DNA of 64,000 bases from Symbiodinium natans (taxonomy: Eukaryota; Sar; Dinophyceae; Suessiales; Symbiodiniaceae). Of this stretch, positions 33,330-45,700 are shown piece by piece; position 1 is the stretch's first letter; every line of letters begins with the position of its first letter. The position numbers and the translations under genes were made by a program. The notes beneath the pieces are model-generated. The model ran no database searches, was not told the origin of the DNA, and was given only the letters and a program-made list of their open reading frames with translations. The stretch spans positions 724,001 to 788,000 of the forward strand of contig CAJNDS010000724.1 in assembly GCA_905221605.1 (NCBI GenBank), read 5' to 3'.

Positions 33330-33378
33330 GAAGTGCTGTATGCGAGGCCCCCTGAATCTCTGTCGGCGCTGGCAAACT
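33330..33378 (+). CDS. Possible exon just upstream of the PPR gene
   Basis: The acceptor TTCTGCAG is followed by a frame reading EVLYARPPESLSALAN with a GT (or an earlier GC) donor. It may be part of the PPR gene, but its phase does not match the next exon without a further piece. Confidence 0.35.
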
Positions 33379-33432
33379 GTTTGTAGGAGGTCGGTAGCTG
33401 CTTACGACTTTGCTGTGTTGATTGTGAAGGTA

Positions 33433-33525
33433 AAGGCCCTAAACCCTAAAACCTAAACCCTAAACCCTAAACCCTAAACCCTAAACCCTAAACCCTAAAC
33501 CCTAAACCCTAAACCCTAAACCCTA
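33433..33525. repeat. CCCTAAA array
   Basis: About 12 CCCTAAA units end directly at a family-D repeat. Confidence 0.9.
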
Positions 33526-33656
33526 CATGGGCCCTTAATACGGTCCCTTACCACCTTTCAAGGGTTCTGCTGTATGGGCCCTTGGGTTTATAGGGTATGT
33601 CAGGGGTATATACGGGGCCCTTCTTTAAGGGCCCATACGAAGAATCCATGCAACTA
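33526..33656. mobile_element. Dispersed repeat family D, abutting a PPR exon
   Basis: Inverted ends ATGGGCCCTTAATACGG and GGGCCCATACGAAGAATCCATGCAACTA flank GGGTATGTCAGGGGTATATA. The copy stops within a few bases of the splice acceptor at 33662-33663. Confidence 0.5.
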
Positions 33657-33663
33657 CCCGCAG

Positions 33664-33766
33664 AAACTCGCGCAGGCACGGATGATCAGCAACTTCGGGA
33701 AAGACGGGAACCTGCACGCTGCGCTCGATATCTTTGAAAAGTTGAAGGACGCGCAGGGTCAGCAGC
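33664..33766 (+). CDS. PPR gene exon 1 of those seen
   Basis: Acceptor CCCGCAG, donor C|GTAAGC. Encodes KLAQARMISNFGKDGNLHAA and LDIFEKLKDAQ, a typical second half of a PPR repeat. The residue phase (1) does not match the next exon, so a small exon is probably missing between them, or the donor lies elsewhere. Confidence 0.75.
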
Positions 33767-36700
33767 GTAAGCCGAAGCCCTTCAAAGTCAATACCCGCTG
33801 TTGATTCACCTGAACCCTTAAACCGTCGGTAATTACTACCCCCCCCCCAAGTATAAGTCTACTTCTAGCCCAGCTACTATGTAGGGATGATAAGTGCCCA
33901 TGACCCTCCAAGAAAGCCGTGGCAGGAGTGTGGCGCGGTGACCGTCGTGGTGCCTTGTTTTGCAGGTCGTCTTCGTGCTTGTTCGGTTAGAACTTCTTCG
34001 CTGAGGCTTCATGGATCCCTACTGCCAGCCAGTATAGCCAGTAGTTCCGACAATAGATGGTCAGTTCTCTAAATTTGGTTCCCTTCTTGGGTGCCCTAAG
34101 GAAGAGGGGGCTGCCTTATAACAAGGACCCCCCCAAAAGGACTGCAATGTAAGAGAAGTCGGCAATATATGTCTTCTCTGGCAGAGTGGCCTCGTTTGGG
34201 GAGATGACATGAGACTCTGTCTGAAAGAGGAACAGCGCATTGGCAGGTTCAAGCCCGGGTTAGAACTAGATAGAAAGCTTTCTAGAACAAAGAGCTGCTC
34301 AAAATGGGTCATGTCTACAACCCCTTAAACCTCTTAAATCCTGATAAGCCCTTAAACCATTAAAATCCCTTAGACCCTTATAGGCCCTTAAGCCCTGAAA
34401 CACAGCAAGGTCTACACTTCACTCAACCCCTTAGGCCCTTATAGGCCCCGAAGCCCTGCAACCCCTAAACCCTAACCCTTAAACCCTAAACCCTAAACCC
34501 CAAACCCTAAACCCTAAACCCCAAACCCTAAACCCTAAACCACACAGCAAGGTCTACAATTGCCTGCTGGACGCCTGCATCGAGTGCCGCGACCTGCCAC
34601 GGGCGCTGGACTTCTTCCAGGTGCGAGCTTGATGCGGCATCGGGAGGGTTTTGGGGTTTGGGGTTTAGGGTTTAGGGTTTAGGGTTTAAATAGGGTTCCT
34701 AAAGCCCTGAACCCTGAGTCCCTAAACCCCAGCGCTTTCAGGGGCTTAGGGGTTTAGGGCTTGGGGTGTAGATAGGCTTCCTGATGCTGAGACGCCGGGG
34801 TCCGAGCATAAGGGTTTAGGGTTTAGGGTTTTTTGCCTTTGAAATTGATGGGTTGTTCATTTGCAAGACACCCCTCACACACGCACAGAGGGCATATACG
34901 CCACCCTAGGCAGACTCTAAATCCTAAGCCCTGAACCCTGTGGACCTTAAACCCTAGATCCGGAACTTTACAAACTTAACCCCTAGACCCTGTTCACCCT
35001 GAACCCTAGCCCCCATCAAGTTGAGGGTATAGGAAGTGTGTGTGGCAAGCCTCTGGAGGAGGGCTCTGGGCACTTGAGATTTCGGTAGTTCTCCAAGCTA
35101 AGGGTCCCTTGTGGGGTCCTTCTTTGAAAGGGTGCCGTATATGGGCATTTCCCAAAATGGGCGGTACCCCTTATATACCCCAAATAGAGCAGAGTCCCCC
35201 TAAAGGGAGGACCCCCCAAAAGGGTAACCCTCTGGACACCCCCATATAACACCCCAAAAGGGGCCCGAATTTCGGGAACTACCCCCTAAACCCTAAACCC
35301 TAAACCCTAAACCCTAAACCCTAAACCCTAAACCCTAAACCCTAAACCCCATCACCAGAGCCAGAGTTGAGCCAGGAGATGAAGGCGGCGTCCTTGGCCG
35401 ATGTCGTCAGCTACAACACCATCATGAAAGGCACGGGCCCAAAGATATCATAGGGGTCGGCATAATTGGTGGTGGTATTCCCTTGTGGCCCCTTTGTAGT
35501 CATGCTAGAAATCTCCCCCCCCCCAACAAACAAGTCCTATTAAAACTATTCGCAGTATTCAGGCCCCTGTCTTACCTCTTGTCGTCCTTGGTTGGAGTTT
35601 GAGGAACTCTCTGCTTGATGCTTGTATATATCTGCAGCCTTCCCCCCAAATCTACGGCCTAGACACCCAAACCCCAAACCCGCAACCCTAAACCCTGAAC
35701 CCTGAACCCTAAACCCTAAGTCCAAAACCCAGCCCTAAATCCGATGCAGCGTACGCCCTACAAGGGCGCACGCTGGTCCAGGAGCTTACAAGCAAGCAGG
35801 GGACCCCCCTGTTCTAAGTACTTGGAGGTTCAGGGGACCTGTAACCCTCCTTATAATGTACACTGATAAGCCCAGTGAGTCCCCTAAGTCCGCTAAGTAG
35901 GGTGCATGTGGACGCATAATTGGGGTTATAAGTTATAAGTAACCATGAACCTCCAAGAAGTTATAAGTAGAGTTATAGGGACCCTAAATATTGGGTTACA
36001 AAGATCCTAACTCAGGCTAGAAGTCCCTAAACTATAGGTAGTAAGGGGGCCCCTCCTTGTACGTAAGAGTCATTGAGTCTCGAGGCTTGCGCAGCCCTTT
36101 ATTGCGGTCTTGGGCCTGGGTCCTAAACCCTAAACCCTAAACCCTAAACCCTAAACCCTAAACCCTAAACCCTAAACCCTAGGGTGCAGCCTTTTAGGTT
36201 TTATGTTTCAGGTTTCAGGGTGGAGGCTCTAGGTGTTGCCCTGAACCCCAAACCCTTTCAACCCTTTCAACCCTTTCAAACCCCAAACCCTGAAACCTAA
36301 ACCCTAAACCCTAAACCCTAAACCCTAAACCCTAAACCCTAAACCCTAAACCCTAAACCCTAAACCCTAAACCCTAAACCCTAAACCCTAAACCCTAAAC
36401 CCTAAACATAAACCCTATAAACCCTTCGACCCGAAACCCTTCAAGCATGATGCACATCCGACGCGTGAGGCCACCTCGGCGTCGGCGACACCCAGGCAGC
36501 ACACCGCATCTTCAGCACTCCGGCATACTAGCATCCCCGGGTTGATTTGATTGGGATGTTAAAAGCCGCAAAATCCTAGACCTTAAGCCCTAAACCCTAA
36601 ATTCCAAACCCAAGACCCAAACCCTTGCCGTGCGGGTTTTGGGCTGTAGGTTTCGGGGTTGGGCGGGTTTTTGCATTTTCGGTGCTCGAGGCTTTGTAGG

Positions 36701-39700
36701 CTTCTGAGGCGGGGCTGTACTTTGCCCGACTCACACGTTTGTGTTTAAGATGCCGGGTGCCCAGGTGACATGACTGCTGCTGGTCTGATGCCAAGCCGAG
36801 CGACTTGCTGGCAGCGTATACTAAACACTAAACCCTTAAACCCTAAACCCTAAACCCGACACCCCTAAACCCTAAACCTTAAACCCTAAACCCTAAACCC
36901 TACACCCAGCCACCCAGAAGTAACACACCCTTAGCTGCTGCAGACTCAGCGCACCGAAGCCTTAATCCCCGAACTCGACAGAGCCTAAGCCTGTCCGATA
37001 GAGAGCAGCCGTGTGGTTGCAAGAGTTCCTTCTTGCCAGGTAGGCTACTTGGGGTTTAGGATTTAGGGTTTAGGATTTAGGGTTTAGGGTTTAGGGTTTA
37101 GGGTTTAGGATTTAGGGTTTAGGGATTAGGGTTTCAGGGCTTCAGAGGGTTTAAGCCAACCAGGCTGGGGACTTTTTGTTCAGATCATGGCGAGTAGCCG
37201 GCTCAAGGACGATACAAGATTCGCCCAAATGGCACCCAAAACGGGTTTTAGGGACAAGGGCTGAAGGGGGGTGAGGGTTTAGGGTTTAGGGGTTTAGGGT
37301 TTGGGGGTTTAGGGTTTAGGGTTTAGGGTTTAGGGTTTAGGGTGAGTGGCCGGTGATGTGAAGCTCGCTGAGGTGACCTACCATGCCCTCCTGAATGCCA
37401 TCATCCAGCCGCTCGAAGTTGCATGTGGAGCTGGTAGTGTCACTGCACCCTAAACCCTAAACCCTAAACCCCAAACACTAAACCCTAAACCCTAAACCCT
37501 AAACCCTAAACCCTAAACCCTAAACCCTAAACCCTAAACCCTAAACCTACATGTTCATCGTTGGATAGACGCCTGAACTTTCATCAAACATACTTCACCA
37601 CTACACGCCTGCAGGGTTCGAGCGGGCGAGGGGTTGGTTTATGGTTTAGGGCAAACCCCAAACCCTTAACTGAAGCCCAAACCCTCAACCCTAACCCCTA
37701 ACCCCACACCCGAAACTCTAAACCCTAAACCCTGAACCATACATGTACAGTAAACCCTCAGCCCTAATCCTGAAGCCCGACAACACGGACCAAGGAAGGG
37801 CGACCGCAGCGCTGCCTGGCGCTTGGTGAGCGCCCCTTGGCCCAGAACTTACTGTTGGTTAGCAGGGAATGGGTTTGGGGTTTAGGGGTTTAGGGTTTAG
37901 GATTTAGGGTTTAGGGTTTAGGGTTAAGGGTTTAATAGGGTGCCCTATATAATCCCTCAAAGGGGATATATATATATATAGGGGGGGGGTACCATATATA
38001 CATATACATATATATAGGGGGGGGATACAGGAAGATAGGGCACCTCATTCCCTCATCTTCCCTGCTAACCAACAATAAGAGAAGAGGTCTTCACGGGCTC
38101 CTGCGCCTCAAGGGTTCGGGCTTTCAAGCTGGGGCTTAGAAATTTAGCAAGTAGAAAGTTTAGGGTTTAGGTTTAGGGTTTAGGATTTAGGGTTTAGGGT
38201 TTAGGGTGTAGGGTCAAGGGTCTAGGGTTTAGGAAGCTTAGGAATTTAGGAAGCTTAGGACGCTCAGGCCGGAAAAATGGGGTGTTTCAACACTTCAAGA
38301 GACCCCTTAGTCGGCAAACCCTTGCATCCCTTGAACTCCTCCTGGGCAACAACCTACTTGGAGCTTCATGGGTACTTGTAACCCTGATCTGGGGGTTTGG
38401 GGTTTAGGGGGTTCATGGGTGCTTTTTGCCCCGAATTCCATGGGCGACGGCTGGGGTTTAGGGTTAGAACCCCCAATTTATAAGCCTACTATGGCCTACT
38501 TGGGGTACTTCGGGGTTACAAGTAGACTTAGAATTCGGGTTATGAGTGCCCTGAACCTCCAAGTGGGGGTGGGAGGTGAGCTCCCTATACTAAGAACCAG
38601 CCATTGGGACTAATAGACATGCCGAAGTCGTTGACTGGGGCTGTTCATGAACACTTGGAGTAAAACCAGCAGGCTGCAAGAACGGCAAACACAAAAAAGA
38701 AGACCCTACACCCCCAAACCCCGAAACCCTAAACCCTAAACCCCCTTTCAATGTTGTCGGCTTCTACGTGTCCCCGCATGTCCCCCCCGAAGCTTCGTGG
38801 GAAAGGACATGCAGAACAAGGGCATCGGTGCCAACACCATCACTTGCACCATCCTCCTGCGCCTCGGATGGAAAAGCGCTCTGAACCCTAAACCCTGAGC
38901 CCTAAACCTTTAACTAAACCCTAAACCCTACAGTTAGGCTTTTGCCGCCTAAACCCTGGAGTCCCTAAGGCCGCGAAGGTTTAGGGTTTCGGGTTTCGGG
39001 TTTAGGGTTTAGGGTTTAGGGGCAGCTATAGTCACCCCCGCCAGGAAGAGCATCTCCGGACGCTCCCACGGTACTGAGATGCTGCTTCCGGGCCGCAGAT
39101 GGGGTTGGATTTAGGGTTTAGGGTTTAGGGTTTGGGGTTGGGGGTTTAGGGTTTAGGGTTTAGGGTTTAGGTTGACAGTCCGAGGCTCCAGTTCTTGGGG
39201 TCTTCCGAAATTCGGGGGTACCTGATTGAGGTCCTGATGATAAGGGAATCCTACTATTTGGTGGGTTTGGAGTAGGGGTCCCTGATTTTTTGCAAACTCT
39301 CATTTCGGCGGGTTTAGAGTTTTGGGTCCAGGACAAGGATCATGGTACTAAAGTTACTAAAGGAGGGACCCTGATAAAGGGACCTGAGGGGTTCTTTGGG
39401 TTATTTGGGGGCTACTTAGGTACATTATATTAGGGGCTCTATAATGATAAGGTACGTCTAGGGGTTATATAGGGGAATCAGATTATGGGTCCCTTCTAGG
39501 GGTCTCTCCTTGTACCCCTTAGAAGGAAGATCTTGGAGCTCGGAGATGCCAGCGGCCTGCCCATGGATGAGGCGCCTTCGTTTTACACCTCCTGCCCAAG
39601 GTTTAGGGTTTAATTAGGGTTCATGGTTGACTACAGGGTGGGGCCCCCTAGTTATAAGTAGAGTTATAAGGGCCCTAAATTGGGTTATAAGGACCCTAAG

Positions 39701-42700
39701 TTAGGTTATAAGTCCCTTAACTACAGTTAGTATAGTAAGGGGGCCCCACCCTGTAACCGCACATGCATCCTGAAACTTGCAACCCTCGCACATCTGCAGC
39801 CCATGGCCAGGGTTTGATGGCTTCAGGGTCTTGGGGGTCTTTGGGTTAAGGAGGTTTAGACCCTAAACCCTAAACCCTAAACCCTAAACCCTAAACCCTA
39901 AACCCTAAACTTAGGGTGAAGGGTTTCAGGTTTCGGCGATTAGGATTCTAGAACCAGGCTTGACCAGCCCCGCGTGAGGACACAGCTGCAGGCACAAACG
40001 ACCTGATTGACTCGGCATGTGCCACATTTGCTGCACGTGTACACGTTGTAATTCCCAATGCACGCAACCCTAAGCCCAGCATCGGATCACATTAGGCCAC
40101 CGAACCCTAAACCCGAATCCCTCAACCTAAACCAAACCCTCCAAACCCTCCAAACCCTCCAAACCCTCCAAACCCTCCAAACCCTCCAAACCTCCAAACC
40201 CTCCAAACCCTCCAAACCCTCCAAACCCTCCAAACCCTCCAAACCCTAAACCCTAAACCCTAAAACCCTAAACCCTAAACCCTAAACCCTAAACCCTAAA
40301 CCCTAAACCCTAAACCCTAAACCCTAAGCCCAAGCTTATGGAGGTCCTCTTTGGCGCCTTTGCAGATGCCTCCATACGCTGCGGCAACCTCAAACTGCAC
40401 CTCGGAGAGCGGGCCCTTAAGGTGCTTCAGGGATGACAAGGGAGTTTAGGGTTTAGGGTTTAGGGTTTAGGGTTTAGGGTTTAGGGTTTAGGGTTTAGGG
40501 TTTAGGGTGCAGGGCTCAGGGTTTAGGGTTTGGGGCTTGGGGTGTTATGTTTGTGGTTTGTGGTTTAGGGTTTGGGGTTCAGGGTTTGGGGTTCAGGGTT
40601 TAGAGTTGAGGGTTTATGTGGGCAAGAATCACACAGACCCCAGCCACTCACTCCCCCCCACCCGCCCCCCAAAAAAACAAAAAACAAGGAGACATAGAAA
40701 GCAAATAATAAAGAAGCAACAACATATAAGAGTAAGGAGACATAGAAAGCAAATCATAAAACAACATATAATAGTAAGAAGAGTGCTAATTACCCTGAAC
40801 CCTAAACCCTAAACCCTAAACCCTAAACCCGAAAGCTCTGAGCCTAAGGCTGTGGGACCGCTTCAAGAAGGTGACCTCAGGTCCGAAGCCTGTTCAGGCA
40901 CCGCTTTAGACCAAGAAGGGCTTGCTTATAGGGTTTTAGGGTTTAGGGTTTAGGATTTTAGGGTTTAGGATTTTAGGGTTTAGGGTTTTAGGGTTTAGGG
41001 TTTGAGGTTTAGGGTGTTGTGTGGATTTGTATAGGGTTTGTCATCGGGTGTTTTAATGTTATAGTATGTGTAGTAGGGTTGATATCGGGGCTTAAAAGGG
41101 TTTGAAGGAGTTATAGGTTTTCATTTTCAAGGCTGCTTTTGCATGCTTTTGGAAGCCATGGGGCTTTTCTAGGGCTTTGCTAGGACGTTGCTAGGGCTTT
41201 GCTAGGGGTTTGCTAGGAGTTTTCATTTTGTGTTGTAGGGCTTTGTGGGGCTTTGCGGTTTCTGAGGCTTCGGGTTCATAGTTTTGGGCTCAGTACCTTG
41301 AGATTGTTAGGGAGCGTAACGGGGGTGGGGGCAGGCTCTGAATTCAGGGCTTAGGACGTAGAAGAACACCATAGCTTTAGGGTTTGCTGGTTGCCGACTG
41401 CTAACCCTAAACCCTAAACCCCAATAAACCCTAAACCCCAAACCCCAAACCCCAAACCCTAAACCCTAAACCCCCTACAAAGAGCAAGAGGTGTCCGGCC
41501 CCACCTACGGCAGCATGATGAAGGCCTTCGGGCAGGCGCACGACGTGCCACGCGCAGGGAGGCCAAGGAACGAAGTCTTCAGGATCCCGCTGGCCTAGGG
41601 GTTAAGGGGTTTAGGGTTTAGGGGTTTGGGGTTTAGGGTTTAGGGTTTAGGGTTTAGGGGTTTGGGGTTTAGGGTTTAGGGGTTTAGGGTTTGGGGTTTA
41701 GGGTGTAGGGTTTAGGGCCAGTTGTTTAGGGTTTAGGGTTACTCCCTAAGGCTCTGTCAGGCTCCCTGAGGTTCCCGTGACACTTACCCCCCCATGAACC
41801 CCCCTCTCTTGAGAACTCTATACAGAAACGACACCTTCCACCTGCAGCTGCAACTTGCCAAACCTTTACAACCCTGAAGCCCCGAAGCCCCAAAGCCCTA
41901 GTCAAGCCTACGTAGGGCTTGCGAGAAGAAGGGACCCGGAATATTGACCCCCCCAAAAAAAGAATGAAAAAAATCCCCTGAAAAGTTAGGGATCCCAAGA
42001 AGGCACCCCTTTAATTTCGGAAATCTCCACGTGCTAGGGCGGGATATCCACCGCCCTAGTCGTCGCCTCGTCACCCATCCAATGCCTTTGCTTCCATCAT
42101 CTCTTGTAGGGCCAGGGCTTAGGGCTTAGGCTTTGGGGCTCAGGGGCCTAAACCAGCGTAAACTCCACACATACCCTAAACCCGACAGCTTCGGGTTTTG
42201 GGTGTTTAGGGTTTTTGCGTTCGTCAGCTTGGGCAAGCACACATCACCGAGGTCAAGGATCTGTGGAACCACATGAGTGCTTGCAAGGTGTCTTGGCTAA
42301 TTATGTCAATTGAGCAGTGTCTCTCTACACCTACATCCTGAACCCTAAGCGCCACGCCCACGCTGAATCCTAAGCCTTCAGCCCACGCAACCCGAAACCC
42401 TTAAACCCGTAATCCTTATAAGCCCTAGGTCCAGCCTGAACCCTAAGCACATAAATAATATTGGGCTTCTTATTTGAGCTGCAATGACGGTATGGGGTTT
42501 GGGGCGTAGGAAGCGCCAGCACACATTGTCTCAGTTTTACACACGAGGACGTCATGTCGCTTTCTTTGGTTCATGTTTGGCTTGCTTGCGGGTTTCGACA
42601 TCAGATTTAAGCCGATTTGGCTCTTCCGTCTCCTTTTGACGCTTGAGGGAGGGAGGGAGGGAGGAGAGGAGCAGATGATACGCGAACTGGTGCAACCTCG

Positions 42701-45700
42701 CCCGCAAGCGACATGCACAGGCCTTCCAGAAGGCAGCACAGCGCCCGTCACCGAAACCATAGAGAGGGACAGTGGCGGTAGAATGAGCACCCTAAATCCT
42801 ATAAATCTAAAAAACCCTAAACCCGAAATCCTAAACCCTAAACCCCCCTTTTGTCGAAGGTTTTGAAGTCCAAAGGCTTCGTTCACGCGCATTCCAAGCC
42901 CGAGCCAGGTCAAGCTGACGGCCGTCACTTTGGGCTGCATGGTGGAGGCATCGGACACTGGACAGTTGGGTTTAGGGTTTGGGGTCATAGGGTTTAGGGT
43001 TTAGGGTTCAGGGCTGTTTCTGAAGCCCAAATCCTTCTGCACTGCATACTGAAACCCCTAAAACCCCCGCCTAAGCCGCAAGCCCTTACGACCCCTCAAC
43101 TCCAAGTCCCAACAACAGCCTAGAGCCTAAATACCCATCAGGCCAAGAGCGTGTTCCACCACCTATATAAACCTAAACCAGAGTTCCCCCCCTCAAAAAA
43201 AGCTCTCACAAATTAGGGAGTAAAATTAGGGCTTCGGGCTTAGATTTAAGGTTTAGGCTTCGGGGTTCAGGTTTTCCGGGCTTAGGGTTCAGGGCCGACC
43301 TGTTGCAGAGGCCTTGGTGGCCAACAACAACGTTGGGGAAGCCTGGCAGATCGTGCTGTCCTCGTGGGGTTGAGAGGGTGCTTGGTTTGGTCTTCGGGCT
43401 TTCGATGTAGCGCAGGGACACCTTAAGCCTTAAACCCTAAACCCTAAACCCTAAACCCTTCACATTAAACCGAAACCTTTTAGGTTGTGGGGGGTCGTGC
43501 AATTTTCAAGGGGGTCATCCGAGTTACAGGAGCCAAAGTAACTAGTGGCGAAGATTATGAGGTTATGACACGTGACCATTATAGCCTGGTTAAAGCACAT
43601 GCAGCCCAACACATCAGTTGCACGAATAGAGGCGCGGTATGACTTGTTACGAGGGAGCCTAGGGTAAGTGGGTGGAGGGGAGGGGGAGCGACGCTGCACC
43701 ATCTATACCTTCACACCTTCCTAAATGTTAAGCTAAGTTCTGCTTCAAAAGGCCACGGACACTTGTAGAAGTGCCAGGTTCCCAAATTTGAGAGATACTC
43801 CCCCCAAACAGGGCAAGGATCCATACTTAGGGCCCCACACAGAATCCAACCTGAGCAGCTGAATGAAGAGGATTTAGGCTGGCTGGTTCTTCGTAGGGAA
43901 TGAGGGAATGGGGTACCCTGTCCCTTAAAGGGTATATGTAGGGCCCCTATGCCCCTCAGCCCCTACGAAGAACCAGGGGTTGTAGGGTTCAGGGAAGACC
44001 CCACAACGTTAGGTCAACGACATCTGGGCCAAAGACGAGCAGAGGGTCCGGGCCTGGGAGGGTTTTGTGTTCTTGAAGGTACTGAGTTACCCTGAACCCC
44101 TAGTACGTACCCTAGACCACTGTTTAGGGTTTGGGGTGTAGAGTTTAGGGTCCAGTACCCTACAAAGTCCTTAATAGGGATTATAATCGGGGTACTTTAA
44201 TCCCCATTAAGGACTCTGAATTGAAGGGGGAACATCCCAAGTTATGAATGTTGTAGAACCCCGGTTGTAAACATATGGGGGGGGGGCAGCTTTGGGGCCC
44301 AGCAGTGGCAACTTCAAAGAGCCTGAGCCCGAAATACCCCAACTCAAGCCAAAGCCCGCTGTGTACGATGGCAAGCGGAACATTGTCGGTAGTTTAGGGT
44401 TTAGGGTTTATATTATTTAGGGTTTGAGGGTGTAGGGGTGTAGGGGCTTAAGCTTGGGGGGCATCCGGGTTTCGCCCGCCGGGCGGTGAACCACACTTGA
44501 TCTTTCGCGGGCAGTTGTAAGCCAGACCTTGGGAGGATCCAAAAAGTAGATCCCCTTAAGGGTTCCTAAGACTCACCCAATAGTAGCATAGGGTGCTCTT
44601 GGGGGTTGTATTCTTTTTGAATCCTCCCATGGGTTTCGGAAGCAGGGTTAAAACTAGCGTATCTAGGGCGACGCATAGGTGTAACTATGGCTATCCTACT
44701 CACAACTTTATTTTTTTCTACCCATCAACCTCCTAGCAACCGCAAGCCCGAAACCCTAAGCCCTCCAGACCCCTATCTGGGTAGTTCTCGAGATGAGGGT
44801 CCCTTTTTTGGGGGATCCTATCAGGCTGCCGAGCTAAAAGAAAAGCTGACCCAGAAAGGGACCCATAAACCCATAAACCCATAAACCCAAAACCCTAAAC
44901 CGTAAACCCTAAGCCCACTTCCCATGACGCCAAGTTATCCCTAAGCCACGAGTCCCTCCTCACGTGCCCACTTGGTGATGGAGGGGCTGTTGGGGACGGT
45001 TTGAGGTTCAGGGTTGCGGGTTTTGGGATTTTGATAGGTTTTGGGTTTAACCCGAAATCCTAAACCTTAAACCCTAAACCCTAAACCCTAAACTTTGGCC
45101 CTAAACTGGGTCTGAAAACTGGTATTTCTGGGTTGAAAGGGCGCTTGGGGATTTTGGGGGTGTAGGTCTTTGGGGTGGACTGAATCCTAGTCGACCTCCA
45201 CTCAGCTCTGGGCACAAGGACCCTAAACCCTAAACCCTAAACCCTAAAACCTAAACCCTGAAACCTAAACCCTATAAACCCTAAACCCAAGGACCTGGTG
45301 AACACGGTCATCTACTCCACCATCGTAAAGGGCTTCACCATGTCGCGCCAGCATGACAAGGCGCCTTTGATTCCTCCATGGTGCTTTACTGTAAGGGTTT
45401 AGGGTTTAGGGTTTAATGTTTCGGGTTTCGGGTTTCGGGTTTAGGGTCTAGATCCTTAGCCTTTTTGGGTTTGTTGGATTTCTTAACAAGGCAGCTAAAG
45501 CATAAATTTATAGCTACCCTGCTAAGTGCCTCAATGTTTCCTTCTCAAACGATTCGATGTGGAGGCCTTGAAAGGGATCTACCAACAGCGGTACCCCGGA
45601 AGGGGATCAATGTAGAACCCCCCCACCCACCCTTAAACAAAACAAGTAATCTTGAGTCACTTTTCGCATGGTTTCTGTTGTTTGGATGAAGCCCTTGCAC

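Noticed and set aside
36466..36515. Extra PPR exon GHLGVGDTQAAHRIF
   Set aside because: It has an in-frame stop just upstream and is not needed; exons 4-6 cover that repeat.
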